This document shows positions 6,490 through 13,528 of a stretch of DNA of 15,385 bases, one piece after another; the stretch's first letter is position 1, and each line of letters starts with the position of its first letter. Under the pieces are notes generated by a model. It was given only the letters and a program-made list of their open reading frames with translations. It was not told the DNA's origin and did no database searches. The position numbers and the translations under genes are program-made. Source of the stretch: JAWLDA01 sp041686855 (GTDB lineage Bacteria; Bacillota; Limnochordia; DTU080; RSA5); contig JAWLDA010000027.1 in the NCBI GenBank assembly GCA_041686855.1, positions 1 through 15,385 on the forward strand, written 5' to 3'.

Positions 6490-7557
6490 GTGGGCAGTAT
6501 TAGCGACCACGTACACCTCGGTGTTTATGTTAAGGAACTCAAGAAGCATCTTCCGCGTGAAGTCTTTAAACCTGTCCCGTCACGGCTTTGGTGGCTGCTT
6601 CCGCATCTCTTGGTTGTGGCCTTTGGCATCTACGCCATCTCTACAACACAGTGGAATTGGGCAATCAAGCTGGCCATCTCGGTTCCCATCGGAGCCTCTT
6701 TTGCCAGTCTAGGCATTCTCGGTCACGAAGTTTTACACGGAAGCGTGATTCGCACACCGTGGCTGCGGAATGTCATTGGATTTCTGTGCTTCATGCCGTT
6801 CAACATTGGGCCCCGTATTTGGCGAAAGTGGCACAACGTAGAGCACCACGGCCACACGCAACATGAGCACCTGGATCCGGACCATTCGATCACATTCCAA
6901 GAGTACGAACACGCTGGTGTTCGTCGGATTCTCTTTTGGTTCAATCCGTTTTTTCAAAGCGTCATTACATTTGCGTTTTTCAGCATCTGGTTTACGCTTA
7001 CCGGGATCAGCATGCTGATTCGCTTCTTTCCGACATTCACGCCCAAGGGGCGGATAAGTGTCATCGCTCAGTTTTTGCTCTCAGTCGGGCTGTGGGTTGG
7101 GCTCGCCGTGCTCATCGGGCCAATCGAGTTCATCTTTGCCGGTTTGGTCCCGATGATGATCGCTAACTTTATCGTGATGAGTTACATTGCGACGAACCAT
7201 GTCCTCAGTCCGCTCACGTCCGTCAATGATCCGCTCAGCAACAGTCTTTCGGTGCGGACGCTAAAGTGGCTGGACATACTCTACCTTAACTTCTCACATC
7301 ACACGGAACATCATCTGTTTCCCTCGATGAGTCCGAAATACGCGCCGCAGGTAAAAGCCCTTTGCAAGCAGCTTTGGCCGGATCGATACCACGAAATGTC
7401 TCATCGGAAGGCCTTGCTTTGTGTTTGGCGGACACCTCGACTGTACGCCCACGAGACGGGATTGACCGATCCCGTACGTGGCGGTGACTACCCGGTGCTT
7501 GGACACGGCCTCGATCCTGAAACGCTGCCGCCTCGCGGAAAGCGAGCCACAAACTAA
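6490..7557 (+). CDS. Membrane fatty-acid desaturase (DesA-type, three histidine boxes)
   Basis: Integral-membrane di-iron desaturases introduce a double bond into acyl chains of membrane lipids, using O2 and electrons from ferredoxin or cytochrome b5. The three histidine boxes are all present: HEVLH (79-83), HNVEHHGH (115-122) and HHTEHH (270-275); an extra histidine is in TNHVLSP (237). Hydrophobic segments lie at about 33-53, 58-76, 152-178, 191-210 and 213-233. At 355 aa the length is normal for the acyl-lipid family. GTG 6490 is the only standard start after the in-frame stop at 6448-6450. It has no well-placed SD, so translation may depend on the short leader frame upstream. Function in the sugar cluster is not obvious; it may adjust membrane fluidity. 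Regiospecificity cannot be read. Confidence 0.92.
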   Translation: MGSISDHVHLGVYVKELKKHLPREVFKPVPSRLWWLLPHLLVVAFGIYAISTTQWNWAIKLAISVPIGASFASLGILGHEVLHGSVIRTPWLRNVIGFLCFMPFNIGPRIWRKWHNVEHHGHTQHEHLDPDHSITFQEYEHAGVRRILFWFNPFFQSVITFAFFSIWFTLTGISMLIRFFPTFTPKGRISVIAQFLLSVGLWVGLAVLIGPIEFIFAGLVPMMIANFIVMSYIATNHVLSPLTSVNDPLSNSLSVRTLKWLDILYLNFSHHTEHHLFPSMSPKYAPQVKALCKQLWPDRYHEMSHRKALLCVWRTPRLYAHETGLTDPVRGGDYPVLGHGLDPETLPPRGKRATN

Positions 7558-7942
7558 CGCGGGCTCAAACTCTGTGTGTTGTGAGGGGAATGACCTCCGC
7601 AGTGTGCTCGGACTCTTTGACGGGACGAATCTAAGCTCGTCCGAGCGCACTTCCTTCGATTGACCGCCAACTTGTGACCGCCTCCCTTCTGATCGGCTCC
7701 CTTCCAACCGTCTCCCTTCCATGACTCCTCCAAGACTCTATGGACGGTTTACAACGACGCAGGGAACGTCGACTCCCTTCAATGCCGTGGTATCCAGACC
7801 AATCGCGCCTCTGCCGGGAGCGAGAAATACCTGTCCCGAGCAGAAATGAAGGAAAGTCGGCCATGCAGGTTAAGAAGAATATTCGGCAAACCGGGACGAT
7901 AAACACAACGCGGGAATAGACGGAAATGCCAGGAGGGATTTG
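7558..7942. other. Intergenic region with alternative hairpins and CTCCCTTC repeats
   Basis: This 385-bp gap has no supported gene. GCTCGGAC (7606-7613) pairs with GTCCGAGC (7639-7646). Inside, GGACGA (7623-7628) can instead pair with TCGTCC (7637-7642), so the two hairpins exclude each other. Neither has a T-run, so a classical terminator is not supported. Downstream, CTCCCTTC recurs at 7682, 7697 and 7712 and again at 7773. A promoter for the following gene is expected but I could not identify it. Confidence 0.5.
7682..7719. repeat. Three-copy 15-bp tandem repeat with CTCCCTTC core, plus an outlying copy
   Basis: The core CTCCCTTC starts at 7682, 7697 and 7712, giving an exact 15-bp period while the seven bases between cores vary. 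A fourth core is at 7773-7780. Read on the minus strand the cores are GAAGGGAG. Conserved cores with variable spacers on helical-turn-like spacing could be protein binding sites; slippage is the simpler explanation. Confidence 0.55.
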
Positions 7943-8791
7943 GTGTCATCCATGGATGCACTCCCTAAATTCGATGCACGAGCGCAGTTTGACGAGGAAG
8001 GGTACCTGATCATCAAGGGTATTCTGGACCAAAAGACAGTCCAACGTGTCCGTCGTGATTTGGCTACGTTGGCCGAAGCGCACATTCAAACCTTACTGCA
8101 ACAAGGTGTCGTAAGTGATCCAAAGTCCGACCTTCCATTGGAGCGGCGGCTGATTGAGGTGTTGGACGGCCGACTCGAGCACGCTCCGGGCACGTTTCGC
8201 AAAGAGTTGCACATGTCCGGCTTCTACGACGTCTTTTTTAACCCCATCGTCCTTGATATCGTCGAGCAGTTCTTGGGACCGGAGATTCGCCTGTACCCCA
8301 ACTACAGCGCCCGTCCCAAACTGCCTGAGAGTGAAGCCACGTTGGTCCTGTGGCATCAAGACGGTGGCTACACCGACCAGACGGTCGCCGTGAACGAGCT
8401 ACGTATGGTCAACCTTTGGACGCCACTGGTTCCAGCCACGGTGGAGACGGGGTGTATGGAGTTTGTGCCGGGCACGCACAAGTTGGGCGTCGTTCCCCAC
8501 GTCAAAAAGCGATACTACCTGGAGATCGCCGAGGAGCATTTAAAGCCGTACGAAGGCGACGCCATCCCCATCGAACTGGATCCAGGCGACGTCGTCCTCT
8601 TTCATAATCTCCTTTATCACCGCGGCCTGCCCAACCGGTCTCAGATCATTCGTTGGAATCTCGATTGGCGCTATCAGGACGCCACCCAGCCGACGCTGCG
8701 CGAGCAACAGGGACACATGGCTCGTAGCAAGCAACGTCCCGAGGCGGCCGTTCAAAGTGCCGAGGATTGGGTGGGGCGATCGTTTGTATAG
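7943..8791 (+). CDS. Phytanoyl-CoA dioxygenase (PhyH)-family Fe(II)/2-oxoglutarate oxygenase
   Basis: Enzymes of this family hydroxylate a small-molecule substrate using O2 and 2-oxoglutarate. The iron-binding HxD pair is H138 and D140 in LWHQDGGYTD. The distal histidine is H226 in YHRGLPNRS, and R237, eleven residues on, is placed to bind the 2-oxoglutarate carboxylate as in human PHYH. Family length is typical (282 aa). GTG 7943 is chosen because GGAGG (7932-7936) is 6 nt upstream; TTG 7940 is too close and ATG 7952 too far. Bacterial members often sit in carbohydrate or natural-product clusters, and phytanoyl-CoA is an unlikely substrate here. It begins the downstream part of the cluster, 109 bp ahead of a Gfo/Idh dehydrogenase. 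Confidence 0.9.
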   Translation: MSSMDALPKFDARAQFDEEGYLIIKGILDQKTVQRVRRDLATLAEAHIQTLLQQGVVSDPKSDLPLERRLIEVLDGRLEHAPGTFRKELHMSGFYDVFFNPIVLDIVEQFLGPEIRLYPNYSARPKLPESEATLVLWHQDGGYTDQTVAVNELRMVNLWTPLVPATVETGCMEFVPGTHKLGVVPHVKKRYYLEIAEEHLKPYEGDAIPIELDPGDVVLFHNLLYHRGLPNRSQIIRWNLDWRYQDATQPTLREQQGHMARSKQRPEAAVQSAEDWVGRSFV

Positions 8792-8814
8792 GATCGCACA
8801 AGCGCACAAGGACA

Positions 8815-8865
8815 GGCGAATAAGCGCCGGCGAACAAGCGCAGGCGACGAGCCGCTAGAGGCTCG
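8815..8865. repeat. 14-bp tandem repeat followed by a hairpin
   Basis: Units GGCGAATAAGCGCC (8815-8828) and GGCGAACAAGCGCA (8829-8842) differ at two positions, and a third begins GGCGACGAG (8843-8851). It overlaps a perfect 6-bp stem, CGAGCC (8848-8853) and GGCTCG (8860-8865), with a 6-nt loop. No T-run follows, so it is not a classical terminator. Confidence 0.55.
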
Positions 8866-8899
8866 ATGCGTTAAATCGTTCACATAGGAAGTGACAAGA

Positions 8900-9901
8900 G
8901 TGAGTTTGAGAGCCGGATTGATCGGATGTGGCGGACTCGGTCGAGTTCACACGGAGTGTCTGACGCAAATCGACGAGATGGATATGGTGGCCTTTTGTGA
9001 TGTCGCGGCGGAGCGGGCGCAGGGGTTGGCTGATCGATTTGGAGGGGAGTACGCTACGGACGACCTGGATCGCCTCCTGGCAGATGCATCCCTCGATGCC
9101 ATCTACGTGTGCACTCAGCACGATTCCCATGCCGACCTTTGTGTACGGGCCGCCGAGGCCGGGAAGCACGTGATGGTCGAGAAGCCGCTGGCCCTCACCG
9201 TTGATGATTGCCTCCGGGTTGGCGCCGCCGTGAGCCGCACCGGCGTCAAGCTGATGACGGCTTTTAAGATGCGTTACTATGAGATGCTCCTCAAGGCCAA
9301 GGAGCTCATTCCTGAGCCTTTGATGGTAACGATGCAGATGATGGACAACCGGTGGACCAACCACCCGTGGGCCAACGATCCCGTCAAGGGCGGAGGCAAC
9401 GTCTTAAGTCAGGGATGCCACTCCTGCGACATCTTGCGATTTGCGGCCGGACAGAATCCCATCGAGGTGTACGCAGTGGGGGGCAACTATTACACCGACA
9501 CCAAGGTCGTCGACAATCTGACGGCCGTCTACCGGTTTCAAAATGATGTCTCCGGCAGCTGGGTGCAAGGGGACTGCAACTGTCCGCCGCTGGTGAGCAA
9601 GTTCTTCATGCAACTCTTTGCCGACGGGAAGTCGGTCACCCTATCCGATCGGTTGTGCACGCTCACCTATTCGGAGCAAGGCAGAGAGCCGCAAGTCTTC
9701 AAGGGCGTGGAGACAGGATTCCTCGAGGAGAATCGGGCGTTCGCCGAGTGCATTCTGCAGGATAAGACGCCGCCGATCGATCACATTGACGGTCTCTACG
9801 CGACGCTCATGCCGCTCCAGGCGTTTGCGTCCTTAAAAAGCGGCAAGCCGGAACCCATAGCCAAGCTCGTCGAGGAGTATGAGACAGCCGTATCGGCGTG
9901 A
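8900..9901 (+). CDS. Gfo/Idh/MocA-family NAD(P)-dependent dehydrogenase
   Basis: This is a cytoplasmic two-domain oxidoreductase that interconverts hydroxyl and keto groups on sugars, inositols or their derivatives. The N-terminal Rossmann fold carries GCGGLGRVH (9-17). The family motif EKPLAL (94-99) includes the conserved K95. The active-site segment GGGNVLSQGCHSCDILRF ends the first half of the C-terminal domain and contains the expected H174 and D177. Product length, 333 aa, is typical. GTG 8900 is preferred over GTG 8891 because AGGAAGT (8886-8892) is 7 nt from the former and overlaps the latter. The binding protein gene follows 29 bp later, so the dehydrogenase probably acts on the imported sugar. 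Confidence 0.93.
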   Translation: MSLRAGLIGCGGLGRVHTECLTQIDEMDMVAFCDVAAERAQGLADRFGGEYATDDLDRLLADASLDAIYVCTQHDSHADLCVRAAEAGKHVMVEKPLALTVDDCLRVGAAVSRTGVKLMTAFKMRYYEMLLKAKELIPEPLMVTMQMMDNRWTNHPWANDPVKGGGNVLSQGCHSCDILRFAAGQNPIEVYAVGGNYYTDTKVVDNLTAVYRFQNDVSGSWVQGDCNCPPLVSKFFMQLFADGKSVTLSDRLCTLTYSEQGREPQVFKGVETGFLEENRAFAECILQDKTPPIDHIDGLYATLMPLQAFASLKSGKPEPIAKLVEEYETAVSA

Positions 9902-9930
9902 CGCCCTAAAAACCACGGGAGGTGCACTCT

Positions 9931-11220
9931 ATGATGAAGGGACAATTTTGCTTCCGTAGGACATGCGTTATCATGCTCTCATGGGTCGTGATCCTGATGA
10001 TGGCGGCTCCGGTTTGGGGAGCCGAACGGACGACGGTGAATATGTGGTCCGCAAGTCTGCCCGGGGATTACAACCAGTGGGTGACGTCGGAATTTCCCCG
10101 GCTTGTTGAGGAGGCCTTCCCTGACCTGCGCGTCGAGGTGACGATCGTCCAGTCGCGCCAAGAGTTGGAGGAGAAGCGGACCATCGCTGCGGCGGCCGGA
10201 GTGGGCCCGGACATTTTTCACGAGGCCGACAACTTCGTGCAGCAAGCGGCGATCAACGGCACCGCGTTGTCGCTCGAGCGCTACCTATCAGAGTGGGCGG
10301 AGAGGGACGACCTCATCGTATCGGATGCCTTCAAGTACCGGGGCGAGGTGTATGCGGTTCCCTACACGGTACGCATGACCGGTCTCGCCTACTGGCAGGA
10401 CATGCTGGACGCAGCGGGTGTGCAACCACCCAACGATTGGGACGAATTGCTCTCGGCAGCCCGTCATCTCACTGTGCACAGTAACGAGCCTGGGGTCCTT
10501 GAGCAAGGCGGACTAGGAACGTGGAACAACGCGACCTACGACGGAATCTATCCGCTCCAGGTCTTTGTGGAGCAGCTCGGTTCTTCCCTGTACTCCGAAG
10601 ACTTACGGCGTCCCGCCTTTAACACCGACGAGGCGAGCCGGGCGCTTAATTACGCCAAGGAGATGTACGAAGTCGCCTATCCAGCCGGCGCCCGTCCGCA
10701 AAGCGGCTTCACGTCACGCGGGACGGCGATGCAATTTTGGTTTTCGACCGGCCACACACCGTCGATTGTCGAGAGCTACGATCCTGAAGTCGTCAAAAAC
10801 GTCCGGATCGCCAAGATACCCGGTCCGACGGGCCCTGCCGAAGCACTCGGTATCGCTTCCGGTTGGGGCTGGGCGATCAATCCCGATTCTCCGCGACCTG
10901 ATGACGCATGGCGTATCATCGAATTCTTTGTGAGCGAGGAGATTCAGAGCAGGTTCCTGGCGAGCTTTCCGCCCGGTAGCCACCTCAGTTCACGCCGGTC
11001 GTTCGAGTACTCGCGGGATACGCCGTTCATCGACGATTCCATGCAATTGGCCGTGCCGCCGATCACCTCGTGGGGGCCGGTGCACCCGCTCTTTGGTGAC
11101 GTGATTCGTATCGTCGAACCGCTGATTTATGAGGCCGTGCGAGGGGAGCGGGGCGTCGGCTCCGCGCTCGAGGAGGCCCAAAGATTGTTGGGTAACTTCC
11201 TCGAGGAAGCGGATTGGTAG
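9931..11220 (+). CDS. Extracellular solute-binding protein, family 1 (sugar ABC transporter type)
   Basis: The protein is predicted to capture a sugar or oligosaccharide outside the membrane for an ABC importer. A basic start and hydrophobic core (residues 9-28, CVIMLSWVVILMMAAP) form a signal peptide with a likely signal peptidase I site after VWG (30). There is no lipobox cysteine, so the mature protein would be soluble rather than a lipoprotein. The mature start TTVNMWSASL and later segments such as GPDIFHEADNF and YAVPYTVRMTGLAYW are usual for family 1 binding proteins. Length is 429 aa. ATG 9931 has GGGAGGT (9917-9922, the terminal T shared with the spacer) about 8 nt upstream. Permeases and the ATPase are not adjacent. 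The hydrolase gene follows after 18 bp. Confidence 0.92.
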   Translation: MMKGQFCFRRTCVIMLSWVVILMMAAPVWGAERTTVNMWSASLPGDYNQWVTSEFPRLVEEAFPDLRVEVTIVQSRQELEEKRTIAAAAGVGPDIFHEADNFVQQAAINGTALSLERYLSEWAERDDLIVSDAFKYRGEVYAVPYTVRMTGLAYWQDMLDAAGVQPPNDWDELLSAARHLTVHSNEPGVLEQGGLGTWNNATYDGIYPLQVFVEQLGSSLYSEDLRRPAFNTDEASRALNYAKEMYEVAYPAGARPQSGFTSRGTAMQFWFSTGHTPSIVESYDPEVVKNVRIAKIPGPTGPAEALGIASGWGWAINPDSPRPDDAWRIIEFFVSEEIQSRFLASFPPGSHLSSRRSFEYSRDTPFIDDSMQLAVPPITSWGPVHPLFGDVIRIVEPLIYEAVRGERGVGSALEEAQRLLGNFLEEADW

Positions 11221-11238
11221 ACGGTTGAGGGAAGGGGC

Positions 11239-13356
11239 ATGGGCGTGGCGGCATTGGACGGTACCAGGCCATTTGGCATCCGCGAGAGCTCGTGGAGCCA
11301 CGATTTTAAGGATGAGTACCCCAAACAATGGAACGAGACGTTGGGGTGGTTGAAGCGAGCTTTGGCGGACGCCGCCGCCACGCGTGATCGGCAACGTAGC
11401 GACGCCCCTTCCCGGCTTGCGGAGCTGCGACGGCTGTTGCGGGAGCGGACCGGTGCTTCACTGTTTGAGGGGAGTGTCGAGAACGTCACGCTACACGCCG
11501 TGGACGGAGCGAACGCCTTCGCTTACACCGTCACGACGTCGGTGGGCATCTCGTACGTGGGTCAGGTGTACGCGCCCGAGCAGCAAGAGGTCGTAGGTGT
11601 GGTTGTGTATACATCTGGACGAGATGGTTCCGGATTCTCGCCTAATCCGGCGATCGAAGGGTACTTGGCGTCCGGATTCCTGGTGATCGTGCCCTGGTTT
11701 GCCAAGGAGCGCAAGAGCCTTAAGGGTGTAGAGGATGTCAAAGGCCGGCATTGGTACGCGTATCCCGACTACGAGACGATTCACAACTTGGCCTTTATCG
11801 CTGGGGCGAGTCTAGCGGGCATGGAAGCCGCTGAAGCGCAGCACGCCTCCGTGGGAGTGATGCAGGCGGTGGGTCTGTCGCACGCCACACCCCTAGTCGT
11901 TGATTTCCGGGGGCGTCATACCTTGACGAGTGCCGTGGCCTGCGCCCTCTACCCAGAGTGGGCGGATGTGTGCGTCCTCCACTCCGACGCAGCCTCACTC
12001 CTCGATCAACAGCAAGAGGACGTTAGAGCGAATACAATTTGGGCCTTTCACAAGGACTTCGATGGATTAACCCTCTTCCAACTAGCGCACAAGACCCGTT
12101 GGATGTTTGTCGGCGAGACGGCTTCGTCACCGGACCTATATGCACGCGCATACGTTTGGTGCGCCGATCACCAGGTCGCACCACCACGCGTCGCGCGATG
12201 CGCCCCTGATACCTTGTCGGCTTCCGTTCGTTCCATCCTCGGAGAGTCTAATGAGACGTCTACGAAGGTTGCGATCGTCCCTGGGGGAGAGCGTGTGGGA
12301 CTCGAGGAGCGCTACCTGCATTCGCTTCACAGTAAATTCGACGTCCTCGATCGTCTTCATGAGCAGGCCCGTCGAACCAAAGAAGCCCGTTATCCGCTGG
12401 ACCGGATCACCCCGGCTGAGTATCGGGACCGGGTGCAGGACGCGATGCGAGCGGTCGTCGGCGAGCCGTTGCCGCGGGCCGAAGACCCTAACGTGAGGAC
12501 ACGGCGAGTTGAAGTGGATGCACCCTACGCACTGTATGAGGTGCTCATGGAGAGCCTTCCCGAGGTGAATGTCGCGGGATACCTCATGATTCCTACGGGT
12601 AAGGGTCCTTTCCCGGCCGTCATCTGCCAACACGGACTCGGCGGGCGACCGGAGTCGCTGGTAGGACTGGGTGGCTCCTGGATTTACTATCAGCTGGGAC
12701 GAGTGCTGGCGGAGAAGGGATGCGTCGTCTTCGTGCCCTTTATGAACTGGGGATGGGGAGGGGTCCCCTACCGCGATCAACTGGCCAAACACGCCTATGC
12801 CCTCGGTCTTGCGAGCTTTGCGCCTGAGGTGGCTCAACTCCATGCGATCGTGGACTTTCTCGTAAGCCGCTCCGAAGTGCGATCAGATCGGATCGCCTTT
12901 TACGGCCTATCATACGGAGGCCATGCCGCGGTTTGGCTGTGCTCCCAAGAGCCTCGCCTAGCCGCCGTCGTCTGCGCCGGCCACTTCAATGATTGGCAAC
13001 GCAAGTTGACAAGTACGGAGATTGCATCCCCGATGACCGTGCCTCGCTCGTACATCTGCGTTGAAGAAGGGTTGGACATGTTCAATTTCAACGTGCTCAA
13101 CCTCCTTGGGCATCCCGAGCTTGCCACGGCGCAAGCTCCCCGTCCGTTTTTGGTGGAGAATGGCTTGATGGACGCCGTCTCACCCAAGGCCTGGGTGGAA
13201 GCGAGCTTTCAACGCGTTCAGCAGGTATACACCTGGCTGGGGGCGCCCCAAGCGGCGGCGCTCACCCATTTTCCTGGTCCGCACCGAGTCTGGGCGGAAG
13301 AGAGCCTCCTCTTTTTGAGGGAGCACCTCCAATACGGCAGCACCCCTCCGAATTAG
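11239..13356 (+). CDS. Tandem alpha/beta hydrolase (acetyl-xylan-esterase/dienelactone-hydrolase-like); C-terminal copy active, N-terminal copy degenerate
   Basis: The C-terminal half (about 395-700) is a complete serine hydrolase. It has nucleophile S558 in GLSYGG (556-561), D645 in ENGLMDAVSP and H682 in FPGPHRVW. Residues 458-500 (FPAVICQHGLGG to GCVVFVP) give the oxyanion-hole side. The N-terminal half (about 30-330) follows the same order of elements: VVGVVVYTSGRDG, then GFLVIVPW, then VVDFRGRHTLTSAVACALYP. At the nucleophile elbow it has GRHTLT (225-230), and no acidic or histidine counterpart is evident. There is no signal peptide, so it should act in the cytoplasm, for example on acylated imported sugars. 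The ATG at 11239 has AGGGA (11228-11232) 6 nt upstream; GTG 11245 is an alternative. The family name is by resemblance and the substrate is unknown. Confidence 0.82.
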   Translation: MGVAALDGTRPFGIRESSWSHDFKDEYPKQWNETLGWLKRALADAAATRDRQRSDAPSRLAELRRLLRERTGASLFEGSVENVTLHAVDGANAFAYTVTTSVGISYVGQVYAPEQQEVVGVVVYTSGRDGSGFSPNPAIEGYLASGFLVIVPWFAKERKSLKGVEDVKGRHWYAYPDYETIHNLAFIAGASLAGMEAAEAQHASVGVMQAVGLSHATPLVVDFRGRHTLTSAVACALYPEWADVCVLHSDAASLLDQQQEDVRANTIWAFHKDFDGLTLFQLAHKTRWMFVGETASSPDLYARAYVWCADHQVAPPRVARCAPDTLSASVRSILGESNETSTKVAIVPGGERVGLEERYLHSLHSKFDVLDRLHEQARRTKEARYPLDRITPAEYRDRVQDAMRAVVGEPLPRAEDPNVRTRRVEVDAPYALYEVLMESLPEVNVAGYLMIPTGKGPFPAVICQHGLGGRPESLVGLGGSWIYYQLGRVLAEKGCVVFVPFMNWGWGGVPYRDQLAKHAYALGLASFAPEVAQLHAIVDFLVSRSEVRSDRIAFYGLSYGGHAAVWLCSQEPRLAAVVCAGHFNDWQRKLTSTEIASPMTVPRSYICVEEGLDMFNFNVLNLLGHPELATAQAPRPFLVENGLMDAVSPKAWVEASFQRVQQVYTWLGAPQAAALTHFPGPHRVWAEESLLFLREHLQYGSTPPN

Positions 13357-13417
13357 TTGCTCTTATTATCCACGCAATCGATGAGCTTGATTCGCGGGCG
13401 ATTATCCGTGGGTGAGA

Positions 13418-13447
13418 ACGTGCCGTACTCACCTGGTGACGGCACGT
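13418..13447. promoter_or_regulatory. Long nested inverted repeat between hydrolase and second binding protein
   Basis: ACGTGCCG (13418-13425) pairs with CGGCACGT (13440-13447). Just inside, TCACC (13429-13433) pairs with GGTGA (13435-13439) around a single T. Together they form a 13-bp hairpin with a 3-base bulge. No T-run follows on either strand. It lies 82 bp before the next start codon, so an operator or a mRNA processing or stability hairpin is more likely than a simple terminator. Confidence 0.5.
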
Positions 13448-13528
13448 GAGGCGAGCAGGAAAAGGGAGAGGAGAAAACGAAAAGACAGTATATTATGGAC
13501 TATCAAAAAACGAAGAGGAGGATAAAGG

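Noticed and set aside
7294..7722. 142-codon minus-strand frame beginning MEGRRLEGSRSEGRR
   Set aside because: Its N-terminus is the 15-bp tandem repeat and the rest is antisense to the desaturase.
13489..13496. TATATTAT as a -10 element for the second binding protein
   Set aside because: No recognisable -35 sequence at a suitable distance.
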